Shown here: one piece after another, positions 1 to 12,438 of the stretch | How the letters are laid out: each line of letters begins with the position of its first letter | How positions within the stretch are numbered: position 1 is the stretch's first letter | Source of the DNA: Dermatemys mawii | Taxonomy: Eukaryota; Chordata; Testudines; Dermatemydidae | DNA length: 64,000 nucleotides | Assembly: GCA_007922305.1 (NCBI GenBank) | Contig: ML677358.1 | Coordinates: 16,975,327 to 17,039,326, forward strand | Direction of reading: 5' to 3' | The notes under the pieces: model-generated | Told to the model about the DNA's origin: nothing | The model's database searches: none | What the model saw: only the letters and a program-made list of their open reading frames with translations | Translations under genes and position numbers: made by a program

Positions 1-1076
1 AATTTTTTGACAGGATGATGTCAAAATGAATTGTTCTGACTTTTTCATTTAGATGTCGAAATGTGGGTGAGGTAAAATGTTTTGTTTCAACTTTATACTT
101 TGTTTTTTTTTGTTTGTTGACTTTTAAATATACACTTAAATTTAACACTTATAGTTTAATTTTTATAATCTTTTGACATTATTGAAATTAAACTTCTAAA
201 TGTTTCAGAATTGATATTTTTCAGAATTTTCATTCTCTGAGAAATTTTGACTTTTGATTTGGAATGAAAACAAATGTTGACATTTGGGAATTTCTTGTGG
301 GATGCAAGTTCCAGCTATCTCCGGTGCTGGCATTATTGTTGTTCCTGGACCTTGGTTGCTGTTTTTCTCATATCAGTCTCTAACTAGCAGAGTGTTATTA
401 AATTTGCGACTCTGTCCCCTGTAGCTGCCGGAAGAGAACAAGCTCAGGTCTATCCTCAACCACACCTATTTGTCCCATTGGTTTTACTGGGATCACAAGG
501 GAATAACTGGTGGCAGTTCTGTAACTTCTGTTGCGTCACTATTGCAAGTCACGTGACTGTTGGTTCACTGAATCAAACCAGAACAATTACAATAATTCAA
601 AACATCTGTAGGAAGCAATTAGCATATAAGAGATTTTTAAACTGGAGTCCTGGAAAATCAGTACAGTATTATGACAAACTGTCAGTGTATAATGTGTCAC
701 ATATGATCTAAATATGAGACAGGCTGCCTCTCAGGCCCATTGTGCTACTTGAGACATACAGTCATCACCCTGTCAACTTTCAGATATACTGTACCTTGAA
801 ATCATATCTGATACTCCTTGGTCTCAATGTTCACAGGTGTCTCTGTGTACACTTGGGGACATATCCTCCCATTTTGTGACCCATACGTCCAAGGCAGGGG
901 TGTAGGTGATGGTCTCCTATGCAAGCAAGAGGCCAGGATGTGGAGAGCCAGATTAGGGATTTGTCCCTAGTACGTGTCAAGGTGCTACTCCTATGTTGTC
1001 AGAGTAAGGCCTTGGGTGTGGGTTAGGTGGAGGGATGAAGGTCTGGAGGTCTGGCTGGTGGATCTTCAACTATGGT
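1..1076. other. Unannotated AT-rich DNA
   Basis: No gene or recognisable full repeat. The first 300 bases are very AT-rich, with recurring TTTTGACATT-like words, and may be a decayed repeat. The rest is ordinary mixed sequence; the short frame near 478-711 has no features of a protein. Confidence 0.4.
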
Positions 1077-1508
1077 TAGAGCCCTACCAAATTCATAGTC
1101 CATTCTGGTCAATTTCATGGTCATAGGATTTTAAAAATGGTAAATTTCATGATCTCAGATATTTAAATATGAAATTTCATGGCGTTATAATTGTAGGGGT
1201 CCTGATCCAAAAGAAGGTTGTGGAGGGGTCACAGTATTGCCATCCGTACTTCTGTGCTGCCTTCAGAGCTGGGCCCTTTGCCAGCAGCCACTACTCTCTG
1301 GCCGCCGAGCTCTGAAGGCAGTGCATAGTACGGTACTGCTACCCGTACTTTTGCGCTGCTGCTGGTGAGGCACTGCCCTCAGACCTGCAGTTTGAGAAAT
1401 GCTGGTCTCCCCTGTGAAATCTGGTCATTTGTATACTTATAGCCTTTACTATACAGATTTCATGGTCCGTGACGTGTTTTTCATGGCTGTGAATTTGGTA
1501 GGGCCCTA
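1077..1508. mobile_element. hAT-like non-autonomous DNA transposon (MITE)
   Basis: The ends are matching terminal inverted repeats. The left end reads TAGAGCCCTACCAAATTCA; the right end, read in reverse, is TAGGGCCCTACCAAATTCA. The left interior is rich in AATTTCATGG words, and the middle holds an inverted pair (CTTCAGAGCT near 1262 and GAGCTCTGAAGG near 1308), so the whole unit can fold back. There is no transposase reading frame. The flanking 8 bases no longer match, so the insertion is old. I recognise the terminus as a common turtle repeat; the hAT assignment is inference. Confidence 0.75.
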
Positions 1509-2344
1509 CTGATATAACTCAAGGGCCATGCTGAGATCATGTTAGGTGAACAAGAATAGATGGGTCTGGAAACTAATGAAACAAAATTGGGGTGTGAGAA
1601 ACTAGGCTAACTGGTGGACAAAATAATGACAACGGGCTAGTCCATCTGTCACTCCACTTTTGGGTCCTTAAAGAAAGAGACTTCAGTGGGGGAAATAACT
1701 GGTGGAAGCTACTGAAGCAACCTACACCACTGTGGCTGCCACCCCTGGCATCTCTTGGGACCTTAGGCCTTTGTCCTACTCCTGGGAGATGTCCTGACCA
1801 GACTGGCCCAGAGTGTGGAACTAGAAGATTTTGCTACCTCTACCCACTGCAGTTGAATCCCAAATACCACCTGTGATGAAATGGGATCGGACTTTAACAA
1901 TGACTGCTCCATCGCATCTCAACTAACTTCTCTTTTCCCCCAAAAGGCTGGTTATTGCCATCTTTGATACCATCTAAGAGACTGTCAGATAAGAGGCCTT
2001 TTCCTCTTAAAAACTCTCTCCAGCTAAAGGGAAAGGGACCAAGGGATGTGGTTAAAGTTGAAAGCCCTATTTAACACTTTACATTTGAAATGCTTTAACT
2101 GTATGTCCTTCTTTTCTTCATCTTGATAAAAGGATTTTGCTGGTGAGTTTCCTGGGGTACTAAGCCAGGCTGAAGTTTCTATGTACTGAGTCCCAAATCT
2201 TGTTTAGCAGTTTTTAAAATGTTGACCAATGACTGGGTTGTATTAACATCTCTGGCCCGTATAGTCCATCTAAGTTAATACAACACTTCCCCGTATTACT
2301 GAATAGGAAGAGGCTCAGGTATGGAGAAGCTGGAGAACCACTGT
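1509..2344. other. Unannotated DNA
   Basis: Nothing recognised. No open frame of note and no clear repeat boundary. Confidence 0.35.
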
Positions 2345-2532
2345 CTTAGGTTCTCCGGTGAAGGGCTGGAGTGTGGCCACTCCTATAACTCCCATGGACC
2401 GAGGTTCAAGACCTGGTCATGACACAGACTGAACAGATCTGGTTTAGCTGGGGATTAGATCCTGCTTTGGGCAGGGAGTTGGACTAGATACCTCCTGAGG
2501 TCCCTCCCAACCCTGATATTCTATGATTCTAT
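2345..2532 (+). mobile_element. SINE-like element with CR1 LINE 3' tail
   Basis: The right half matches the 3' end of CR1 LINEs: GGACTAGATACCTCCTGAGG, then TCCCTCCCAACCCTGATATT, and the terminal ATTCTATGATTCTAT repeat ending at 2532. Upstream, GGTTCAAGACC at 2403-2413 resembles a pol III B box. This suggests a tRNA-derived SINE head joined to a CR1 tail, an arrangement known from tortoise SINEs. The CR1 tail is clear; the tRNA-like head is tentative and the left boundary is approximate. Confidence 0.65.
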
Positions 2533-2844
2533 CAGGATGGTCAAGCCCTTGGAATTTTATCACGCCCACATTTGTGATTTTACTTTAAATGAGCACTCCT
2601 CATTTTCCTGCTGAAAGAAAGCACTCTTTGTGCTAGTGACCCTCTTGAAATAGATTATCTTGCCTCGAGAAGGGGCTTTAGGGCATGATGGAGCCACTAC
2701 AGTCTTAAATAATACTAGTGTCAGATTAGCTAACAGACTAGTCATTTATTGCTTGTAGCAATGATTTGTCAATAATTATTGCTTAATTAAAGACTTAACC
2801 TAGAGCAAGCACAGCTTCGTTTTTATTTTTATTTTTTTGCCCAG

Positions 2845-2904
2845 ATGAAGGATGACGACGACTCAGGCACTCTGACTACAACTGCGCTAGAACACCCGTT
2901 GTGA
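2845..2904 (+). CDS. Candidate short terminal exon (19 codons), unidentified
   Basis: A long T-rich tract followed by GCCCAG (2839-2844) makes a good splice acceptor. It leads straight into an open stretch of 19 codons that begins with ATG, is rich in Asp (four in a row) and Thr, and ends at TGA in 2902-2904. An AATAAATAAATAA poly(A)-like signal lies near 3186. I do not recognise the peptide. With an acceptor in place this could equally be read in another phase, or be chance. It is the best exon-like signal in the window but remains weak. Confidence 0.18.
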   Translation: MKDDDDSGTLTTTALEHPL

Positions 2905-5413
2905 ATGTTAATATTGTATTGGGCTCTTCTCATAATCCTAGTTCGTTCTCTGTCTCGTTTCACCCCTTGGCTGAAATTGTACATTTAAGGCAGCATTTTG
3001 TCTTTGGAGATAAAAGCATTATTACCTTAAATAATATATAGCATTAAAAGCTGACTAGTTTGCAATGCTTGGCTAATAGCTGACTTGTGGGTTAAGTAAA
3101 TGTGTACAGAAAGTACATATGAAGCATTATTGAGTGTTAATATGCTCCCCCTGTGAGATGCATATTTGAAAGCTTTTTCATTTAAAATAAATAAATAAGA
3201 TTTGGTTTAAAAAGTATCCATCATGTGACTTGTGGGAAAGAAGGATTTTTCTGAGTAATTCCCCTTTACTGTCTGCATTTCTTTGATAAACTCTGTTCAG
3301 TGTTTGCCTGTGAGTCCCTAGGAATTGGCAATAAATCGTTTTATTTAAAGGTGCACTTTCCTACTTACCGGCCTAACTAAGAATGGATTCTTAAACGGTA
3401 TAAAAACAGATTATCAGTTTCTGGGAAGAACAATCAGCAGCAGATTCTGCTGCCAGATTTTCTACCCTGGATTAAATACGACTGTGTGATGTGACTGGTT
3501 ATAGGAGGGGAAGTTTCTGCTGCATAGGGTATTTACATTCTGAACAATGTTTTCTTTTTTCTTTACTGTCTGGCTCTGAAGCGTAACTCTCCCCACGGCT
3601 GCAAGTTGAAGTGATACAGCTGTTCAGGAACCTACTCTTGGAGGTGCAGCATAAGAAATATAAGCCATTTATACCTCCCCCTTCAAAAACAAATAAACAA
3701 ACAGCCCAGCCCACCACATCTGGATATTTTTGATCTCTCGTCTCACCGGATGTTACACGTCCCCACAGGAAGGTAGAGCTGTCGGGAAGTTGTTGGCATA
3801 AAATCCTGTCCTCAGCATGTATAAGTGATGCACAGCCACGGCTTTTTATATAGCTACCCTCATGTCTTGCCTGTTCAAATGGCATGGGGCGTCCTTTAAA
3901 TGTGTAGGAAATTTCCCATTGCAAGTGTGCCAAGCACCAATGCGTCTAGATAGCTAGCCCAGTGCTGCAAATGCCATCTCTCCTGCAGAAGGCCCTGCCC
4001 TTGTGCCAACAGCTAGGCATTAGCACCACATGCTTCCTTACACCTGATCACATTTGCACCATCATGAATATTGCAAAATTATAGTACAAAGAGGTGCTAA
4101 GTTGTGAGGGACTCCTTTGTCTGTTTTGGGAAGCCATGCAGATGTTTAGGGAGACAGGAAAGGGGGTAAGGAAGGAGAGAGAGAGAAACAAACTGTGTCC
4201 TGAGTGTACAGCCTGCATGCAGCCTTCTGGCAAAGTCACTGTGGAACTGGAACTAGCCCCACTGACTCTGAAGAAACGAAAGTCACATATTGTGCCCTTG
4301 CTCTCGTCAGTGTCTAGCAATCTAAAGAGGCACATGGATGAGTGGTCATCGTCTGGGTATAGAGCTCTGCTACATGTGCGGGACCAGAGATTTTGCTCAT
4401 GTGCCTAAGAGATAGCTGAGGTAGACCATAGATCTTAAATATGACAGCGATAGAGATGCCTTAAATAGCTTTATTGCCTGGAGCACTGATGAGGATAAGA
4501 GCCCAGCAAATTATCTGTGTTGTCCTTAGACCCTAATCATCTCCGGGATAGACAGAGATTTTTTTTTAAACCTAGGTCAGAATTTTAAGAATAGCTCTGA
4601 ACCCACAACTGGGTCCAAATAAAAGGCTAGATTGTTGTTTTTTAAGATCAGCCTATTGGGTACTGAGCACCTCTGAAAATCTGTCCCCTCTTAAGTGCCT
4701 TAAGTGCATTTTAGTTGTTGGATGAGCTGTGGAAGCTCCTGACTGGGAAAGAGAAGGCTGTGGAATAATGGAAGGGGACTCGGGAGGCACCCCTGCCAAA
4801 AATCTGTGGCTCTTGATGGATTTGTCTATGTAGTTGGCCCAGAGGGGAAATCCGTTAATTTGGACTCGTGGGTCAGCATTTCCCAACTTGAATTACCAGG
4901 TAATCTTTTTTTCTTTACATAAACCGATTTTTACACGAAGCCTTAAACAGCTTGATTTAATTGACTGGCAACTGAGTAACAGAAGGGAATAATCCCTGCC
5001 AGATTAGTCATGCTTCACTACCCTGGGTGATGAAAATAAGAGAGAAAGTAGAATGTGTTGGGGAGAACACACAGCCATACCACTCAGCTCATGTCTCCTC
5101 GTTTATTTTGGATTATCATTTTGATTGCCAACCTCCTGGCTGGACGAAAACCCAGTGAATTATAATTTGTGCACTCAGAACGTTTCCTTTTGAAGGTTTT
5201 TCATGTAAGCAGTGATAGCAAGGTGGTTTGTGGATGTCAAATTGGCTGGATGTGGGTTTATTCCTAATTGGTTTGTGATGAAGGGATGGTATCATACCAT
5301 TTCACTCTCTGTTAGCATTCCACACCATGTGATCATTGCTGATGTGTGCTGGCGTCACATAGGTGGGTAAACATTCGACCGAGAGTTGACAATGGTGTAC
5401 TATGAGGCATGAT
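2905..5413. other. Unannotated DNA, possible 3' UTR at its start
   Basis: If the candidate exon upstream is real, roughly 2905-3215 would be its 3' UTR, ending after the AATAAA signal. The remainder has several frames of 77-144 codons on both strands with no domain or motif, and no recognisable transposon. Confidence 0.35.
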
Positions 5414-5416
5414 TCA

Positions 5417-5695
5417 GGCCTTGTCTATGCCACAGCGAAAAGTCGATGTAAACTATGCAATTTGAGTTACATGAACAGCGTAACTCAAGTTGACGTAGCT
5501 TAGATCTACTTACCGCGAGGTCTCCACTATGCGATGTTGCTCCCTGTCAACTCCCCCTACTCTTCTCAATTCGGTGGAGTACAGGAGTCGACAGGAGAGT
5601 GATTGGTTGTCAATTTGGCAGGTCTAGAGCCACTAAATTGACCGCTGATGCATCGATCGCTGCGCGTCGATCCCCTGATAAGTGTGGACAAGCCT
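5417..5695. mobile_element. PIF/Harbinger-like MITE
   Basis: Terminal repeats GGCCTTGTCTA (left) and AGGCTTGTCCA (right end read in reverse). The flanks are TCA (5414-5416) and TTA (5696-5698), close to the 3-bp TWA target duplication of Harbinger elements. The interior shares GCGTAACTCAAGTTGACGTA and ATCGATCGCTGCG type words with the copies near 21.5, 28.8 and 58.7 kb. There is no coding capacity. The family assignment rests on the TSD length and is inference. Confidence 0.6.
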
Positions 5696-5730
5696 TTAGA
5701 AAACTGAGTCCCACTGGTGAAATGAAGTTA

Positions 5731-6105
5731 CAGTAGAACCTCAGAGCTACAAAGAGCAGAGCTATGGACTGACCGGTCAACCACCTACCTCATTTGGAAC
5801 TGGAAGTATGTAATCAGGCAACAGCAGACACCAACCAAGAAAAGAGAAGCAAATACAGTACAGTACTGTATTAAATATAAACTATTAAAAAAATAAAGGG
5901 AAAGATTTTTTTTTGAAAAAATGGACACCGTAAGGAAACTATTTCCGTGCTTGTGTCATTTAACTTAAGTTTCAGAGCTGTATTAAATCAACGTTCAGTT
6001 GCAAACTTTTGAAAGAACAATAATGTTTTATTTAGAGTTACAAACATTTCAGAATTACTAACAGCTTTTATTCCAAAGGTGTTTATAATTCCGAGGGTTC
6101 TACAG
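5731..6105. mobile_element. Tc1/mariner (Tigger-like) MITE, 375 bp
   Basis: Terminal repeats CAGTAGAACCTC and, in reverse, CTGTAGAACCCTC. Both are flanked by TA (5729-5730 and 6106-6107), the target site of mariner-type transposons. The two halves are imperfect reverse complements: ACTGACCGGTCAACCACCTA and AGTACAGTACTGTA words lie on the left, and a run matching AGAGTTACAAAC on the right. No transposase is present. The structure is well supported; the Tigger label is from memory of similar turtle and bird repeats. Confidence 0.75.
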
Positions 6106-6107
6106 TA

Positions 6108-9100
6108 TTCCTTTATATCATATGTACAAAGGCATATGCATTGACAGGAGATTACAGGCCGGTTTGTTAACAGGCAAGATACGCTGTAAATGCAAAGCAT
6201 CCTTAATGGGCCAAATCCAGAGCACCTCACAATGCTCCGCTGCCTAAATCAGTGCCAAAATTTGCACTGGCTTTCCTGAGGCTGATCTGCGCATGACTTC
6301 AGTAAGGACTCAGTTATGCAAAGTACCATGTGATCACAGCTTCTGGAGTGGAACGCCTTCAGCATCTTACCTGAATGCTGGGTACCTGGTGGGATTGACT
6401 CCTAAGTAATTACCAAGGGCAGAATTCCTCTGTGTCAACGAGAACAGGGTTGGGTACTGAGTGAGGCTGTCATAATTTGGCAGAGACAGCCAGAAATGGG
6501 AGCAAGCTGCTTGGCATTCCAGCGAACACGTGGAGGAGTCAGAAGTGTCCAAACGTACCAAGAATTGCACAGCGCCGAAGGCAAGGCAATAAGCCATAAG
6601 TGATGTATTCGGCTTTCATTGGTTAGCCACTATGTCGCCCGTGGGGAAGCAGTTCTGTGCCAGACGCCTCAGCCCCAGCCAGTATATGTTACTGTCTAGA
6701 TTGTGGCCGAGTTAGTGAAAATGTTGGTCTAAAAGCTTCAGATTATGGGTGCAGCTCGCTCACTCACAGCTCTAAAGAGGAGATGTTCTAAAATGTCTGT
6801 CTGGCTCTTTCAGTATCAAAAGGCCTGTGAGAATGTTCTTCTCTTCAAGGCTTCAAACTCCTCCTCATGTGAGGAGTAGTTTTATTTCAGCAAACTGTTC
6901 TAAAATGTTTGTGATCGTCGCTCTCCATGAAGCGTCCTACTCCTGAGCACCGTGCCCTGTGCTTGACCGTGGTGAAAAAGTTGTTAGTAACCAACACAAA
7001 GTCATGTTCAGTTTTATTGCTTCCCTGCACCCCGGTTATTCAGTGGATGATCAGTATCACTTGGGATTTCAGGCAAAAGACTCTGTCCACAGTGTGGTGT
7101 GGAGAAGATGAGAGGCGTGTGGTAGGAGCTTCTTCCTGTCATTTAATGATGAGTAAGAGCCTCTCAGAGGTCACTGTCTTTTCCAGATTGCCCTCAAATT
7201 TTTGTTCAGTTCATTTTGCTTAGTGAATTTGCTCTTGCTTGTATTTTATTGGTAACACTGTGAATACGCTGAAGAATACATTGTGGATGTCTTGGCAAAG
7301 CAGCCTTAAATGTTGTGAGTGAGGTCAGTTGTTTCATGTCATATGCATTTATGCTTAGCCTCCTTTCAGCTAGACAGCATCACCGTACATGTTTTCTACT
7401 CTAGGAAGGTGTAACTGCTGTGTTTATCAACGTCTCTGCTGTTGGTCAGGGAAGGAATGTACTTGCCAGGCAGTGACCGCAGGGATTTGACAATATAGCA
7501 GAAGGGAAATCTAGCACATAAATCTATTCCAGTATAGTACTTTGCCTAGGGGAATACCTAATACACTGTACGTTCTACTGAAGACTTTCTATTATTTCTG
7601 CACTTCCATTTCCTGCCTTATGATGTGCTTAAATCAAATTTAAGGTAAGAGCACAGTTCCAGCTGACTTTTGGTTTAAGTCTGGTCCTTCATCATTTAAA
7701 GTCTAAAATGCCCCATAGGAAGCTAATGCTTTATGTAGACCAACTGCAGTCCTTTTTTGCTACACAGATGATAATAAAGGCTCTTGGGGTTTAGTGAAGG
7801 TTTCTTTCTGAATTAAAATATCACTTTGGAGGAAAGTTGTCTCTCTTTACTTGCTGTACTGGCATAGTCAGTGTTTCTCTCTGCTTGGATTTTTGCCAGA
7901 GTTCTGGCTGTTCTTTGCCTGAGCCTGGCTGGTTTTTATAAAGGTTGCCTGGCTGAAGCCATTGTGGGATATCTCCTCCGTCCCCCCTCTCCCCTCGGAG
8001 AAAGAATAATAAACTGTAGCTGAAGATAGTTTTGCAGAGATTTGGCTAGTCAAAATGAAAGTATTGAGAGCCTGAGCAAAGGTTCATCTGCTTCCATTAC
8101 TGATGTGCTTATTTTTAAACATGGCTGTGGAAATTTATAACTTATTTTAAACGATTGTTGTGTTCCCTCCTGTCCCCAAGGAATAAAAAGTGAAGATTGG
8201 AACTTTGTTCTTTACTGAATTTGCTGTCTCTGGGCAGTTCTGAGCTCCTGAAGACAATGTGTGTTAGCTGTTGCCTTTCTCCTAGTTCCCCTTACCTCAT
8301 CAGCATCAACAGAAGTTGAGTGCTTACACTGTGACACCCTGTTCTACATACAGGTCTTTGAAGCAGTACTCAGAAAGTACACCCAAAGACCAAGGTGAAA
8401 GAATCGTTGTACTACTCCTCCCCGCCTCCCAACCCCTCAGGTAATTTAAGCTTGCATTACTGTTTTTCTCAGAATTATTCTATATTTTTTGAGCTTAAAG
8501 GAAGCCTATTCAGGGATAGGAGAACCAGCCCCTACAAAATATAAACTAGGCTAGCACAAGTATGTGGTGTACATTGCATATACACTGTATTCACTTGTAC
8601 ATTCGTTCTTTTCCTCTTCAAAGTCTCTCTGTATTAGTCCCACATGGCACACTCCTCTCTGCGCTATTTTCACTCTTATTTCAATTAGATTTTTTTTTCT
8701 ATTAAGCAGAATATAAAGTCCCTAATCTTCAGTTTTCAGTGGACTGTCAAACCCAGTGCTCTAAACTTGGTATAACAAGTTTCAGCTGTCTACCCTGCTC
8801 CCTCTATGCCACTGAGCAGCACAAATGGAGCAGAAAGCTGCAAATCTCCCCTGGGGGGGATTTCAGGCCTGGGGTATGGAACTGGGGACCACAACCAGCC
8901 AAAGCAAATTAGAGAACCTCATAGTTGCTCTAATTGATACGAGCGCTGGGGCATAATTGCCCCAAGGATCAGGGAACTGTTACTAGATTCGTTTTTCAAC
9001 AGTGCTTAGCAGAGGCTGGGTGCCATGGAGAATCTGGCCAGTTGACTTCACTGGAGTTATATCAGTGTAATGAAGTGAAGAATCAGGCCCCTTAAATTGG

Positions 9101-9262
9101 TTTACTATTTTAACCTTGATATCCTTGACTAGATACATGTGATACCAGTCAGGAAGAGAGAAGTGTTAATCTGGAAATGTGAGAACACATTCCAAGCTTT
9201 CATTTCTTCTCTCGCACATCCTATGAGCATGACGAACGCTGATTCATCCAGTTGCCACAGTT
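6108..9262. other. Unannotated DNA
   Basis: About 3.1 kb with no recognised gene or transposon. A few frames under 100 codons occur on both strands. TCACTGGAGTTATATCAGTG near 9050 belongs to the short palindromic repeat type described at 10.86 kb. Confidence 0.35.
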
Positions 9263-9270
9263 CCCTAAGG

Positions 9271-9504
9271 CAGCGTTTCACAAAGTTTTCTTTCCGTTGC
9301 CCCCTTCCAGTTTCCCGCGTCCTGGGGGTATGTCTGCTGAAATGCCACCGAATAGAAAGCTTCCACTTTTGGCGGCATTTCGCCGGAACTCAAATAGAAC
9401 ACTTCCAAATTCGGTGGTGTCCTGGCGCCGATCCCATGGCAGCGCCGGGCAACTGCGGCCCCTCCCTTGGGAGGGGGTTGCGCACCCCACTTTGAAGACC
9501 ACTG
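9271..9504. mobile_element. hAT MITE, 234 bp, with perfect 8-bp target duplication
   Basis: CCCTAAGG occurs at 9263-9270 and again at 9505-9512, an exact 8-bp target site duplication. The element begins CAGCGTTTCACAAAGT and ends ACTTTGAAGACCACTG, imperfect inverted termini of the CAGTGGTTCTCAAA type seen in many hAT elements. The interior is GC-rich and palindromic (TTCGGTGG, GGCGGCATTT). Overlapping open frames of 87-119 codons on both strands here are by-products of GC content, not genes. Confidence 0.92.
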
Positions 9505-9512
9505 CCCTAAGG

Positions 9513-10657
9513 AATGCTTTTTCTCCATAAGATTTTAAACAATGAGAGACCCCCTGCAATAATACCATGGCTGCCTTACTTGACTCAGGGTTTAAAAATA
9601 ACATTGAAGTCATACTTTCTAATGGTGGCAATTTCAAAATATATATAGAATATGGTAATGGAAGAAGCTCCTAATCTGGTAACTCAGTGAATGCAGCACA
9701 TAAAAAGCAGATGAGTTAAGAATCCGCTCTTATTTCCTGTCCCTCGAATCTTCAGATATTTCTGTGTATCATCCTCTTAATTGCAGGGCAGAGCTGAGAA
9801 ATATGGAATTACAGTTGGCATGAAAGTCCATTACCATAATCTTGTTAACTTCTTCTGTTGCAGAATTCTACTGACATCATTGCACCTCTACTTCTGAAAG
9901 GAAAAGTATAGCCTGCCATGACTGTAACTGCTGTCAAGTGTTTGAACTGTCTCGTCCTGGTGCTTATTCAGAACACATTTTCTGTGTGGTTAGAAATACT
10001 ATTGCTAACTGATGAATGAGTTTGAATACTGAGCATGGCGAACAATTGACGTTCTTAAGTTAATCATAGAACCTTTTTGTCCAGAAGATGCTGAAGGTGC
10101 TCTGGATTCTTATATGGTATCTGACACCCGCAGTGAGGATTGCTGTACAGTGTCACTTCAAGATGAGTGGCTGTAAAATAATGGAAAAAACATGTTTTCC
10201 ATGACATTATGGCATCATTTAAGTCACCTAGACTTTCCTGACTGGGAAACTACTACCTAGAGACCCAGTCTTATCACTATGGTAGGCTACATCTGTACTT
10301 TTAGCTAAGGGTGTGATTCTCAGCTCGTGTAGGCGAACTCATGTTAGTTCTAATCAAGCTAGCACGCTAAAGATAGCAGTGTTGCTTGGGCAGCGGTGAC
10401 CTGCATATATTATATGTAAGGGAATGCAACAAATACAGGTGCAACATCAGTTAAAGGTTTTTCTAATTTAACAAATCAAGATTAGCTCTTTCTAAGAGAG
10501 AGGCTAGTTGACTACGTTTTTTCTTACTTTTGGTAGGTACTTTTCTGGTAGGAGGAATAATGTTGAAAACAGTCACAGCAATGATAGTGGAGTAATAATA
10601 ATACTATGTACATATGCTGCACCGCACTTTAAGAATCTCAGAACGTTTTGCAGTATT
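9513..10657. other. Unannotated DNA
   Basis: Nothing recognised. Sparse short frames and no repeat boundary that I can support. Confidence 0.35.
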
Positions 10658-10740
10658 GGAGATTTTCAAAAGCAACTAGTGGATTTAGAAGCATAAGTGT
10701 TTCAATGGGGCTTGTGCTCCTGAATCCCTTTGGAACTTCT
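10658..10740. repeat. Short fold-back repeat (GGAGATTTTCAAA type)
   Basis: Begins GGAGATTTTCAAAAG. The second part, GCATAAGTGTTTCAATGGGG then CTTGTGCTCCTGAATCCC, is an imperfect reverse complement of the first. Related fold-backs occur at 27.38 and 36.06 kb. Such palindromes are old, dispersed and non-coding. Confidence 0.5.
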
Positions 10741-10854
10741 GAAGCACTCCCCCTTGATTGCTAAAGTCTCTCAACATTGTGAGACAGGCACTATGGAACT
10801 GTGAACATTGACATACCCATTTCACAGTTGTTAAACTGAGCCGGTGAAGTTTAT

Positions 10855-10970
10855 AGGCTGGATTCTGCCATCCTTACTCACACCGAGTAGTGCCTTACTG
10901 CTTTAGTAGTCACATTGATTTCAGTGGGACTGCTTGAGGAGTAAGGTACTATGCAAAGTGACAGAATCTG
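10855..10970. repeat. Palindromic MITE-like repeat (GGATTCTGCC type)
   Basis: Starts AGGCTGGATTCTGCCATCC and ends AAGTGACAGAATCTG, which is its imperfect reverse complement; the inner parts AGTAGTGCCTTACTGC and GAGTAAGGTACTATGC also pair. TTGATTTCAGTGGGACT marks the centre. Fragments of the same type lie near 9.05, 32.9, 39.0 and 49.6 kb. Confidence 0.55.
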
Positions 10971-11151
10971 ATCACCCTAAGTACACACAGTGAGAGGCCA
11001 GGTCGAGTGGAATCTTACTGACTTCCCTTCCCCTCTTTTGCAATGGGATGGACCAATGCTAGCAAGGAAAAAGCCAATATTTTGGAACTGTTGTCAAAAT
11101 CAAGACATCTGGTGACCAAACATGCTCTACTGTGCACTAGTGCTCTGCTAA

Positions 11152-12438
11152 TGTGAAATTTTGGGAGCAGGGTTCACCTCCCCCTTTGGGGTGCCACCTG
11201 GAACTGGGGGTACCACTGAGCCCCCCAACCCAGCAGCCTGGGCTTCCAATCACCCTGTAATGCTGTGACAAGCCGTAGACACTCTCCTGGTCTCTCTCTT
11301 TCACTAGCACACAGGCAGGGGACACACCCAGCTGTAATAACATGCAGACAAGCTTTCTGGCCAGCCCCTGCATGGGAAAACTGTACTGTTAGGGCACTAA
11401 CCAGCTTCACAGGTATACCCTCCTTCTCCTCCAGAGGGTGGACCCAAAATTATATGGTCTTGCGCTGAACAGTGAACTGTACAGCATGAGCTCATGAAAT
11501 TCACCCCTCCCTCAATGTGGAGGAAGATGTGTAACAGCTTTCTGCCCCCAGTTATGATTTCCACACACTGGTTTTAGACAAAACAAAAACAAGTTTATTA
11601 ACTACAAAAGATAGATTTTAAGTGATTATAAGGGATAGTAAACCGATCAAAGCAGATTACCTAGCAAATAAAACAAAAACTCAATTTAAGCTTAATATTC
11701 TAAAGAAATTGGATATGAGCAGCAAATTCTCAGCCTAAATGAAGTTTTAAGCAGTTTCCAGAGATTCTTGGGGGCAAGCTGCACTTTCTTGCAGCTTAAA
11801 ACCCCAGGTATTCCTTTCACAGTCAAGAAATCCATCTAACCTGAGTTCAGCCCTTCTCCCCCAGTTCAGTCCTTGTTTCTCAAGTGTTTCCAAGTGTCTC
11901 CTTTGGGCGGGGAGTCAGTGAAGTACTACAATGGTGTCACTCCCCTGCCTTAAATAGATTTTGCATATGGGAACCCTTTGTCTCCAACTTTTTAGTTCCC
12001 ATGCCTGTCAGTGGAAAAACACTGATATTCTGTGATGGAGTCCAGTACCAGGTGATCTGGTCACATGTCTCTGTAGGGCCATAGCAGCCATGATTCAGAG
12101 GCCATTTGTAGCATCTCTCTGGTGGGAGATTAGCATATTGTAAGATCTATTGTTTTTCCCATATTGCTCTTGCCAGCCACAGCCAATGAGTGTGATTGCA
12201 TTCTAGTGGGTGTTCCCCAGGTGTAAACACATTTGTAATAGATGCAGAGTCAATATTCCTAACTTCAGATACCAAAATGATACATGCATACAGAGAGGAT
12301 AACCATATTCAATAAATCATAATCTTTTCAATGATGTCTCACATGACCTATCTTGCATAAAGAACATCATAGTTATGCCATGATCATATCACAATAATAT
12401 CTCTATGAAAAATATGGGATATAGTGTGACTCAGGCCA
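11152..12438 (-). mobile_element. Probable solo LTR of an endogenous retrovirus-like element
   Basis: Read on the minus strand, the unit starts TG and ends CA, has a TATTTAAGG promoter-like box (complement near 11949), and carries an AATAAA poly(A) signal in AGTTAATAAACTTG (complement near 11595). No gag, pol or env remnant lies next to it, so it appears to be a solo LTR. The flanks show no clear short target duplication and the boundaries are approximate. I recognise this as a frequent turtle repeat, but the class is inference. Confidence 0.5.

Noticed and set aside
2403..2413. B-box-like GGTTCAAGACC, possible tRNA gene
   Set aside because: There is no cloverleaf: no acceptor stem, anticodon arm or A box could be placed. 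It fits a SINE head better. The same applies to 38840-38850.
3499..3933. 144-codon minus-strand frame
   Set aside because: No recognisable motif, no splice or promoter context, and its length is compatible with chance in 64 kb.
9139..9637. Four overlapping frames of 87-119 codons
   Set aside because: They are centred on a 234-bp hAT MITE with exact 8-bp duplication; all are artefacts of its GC-rich interior.
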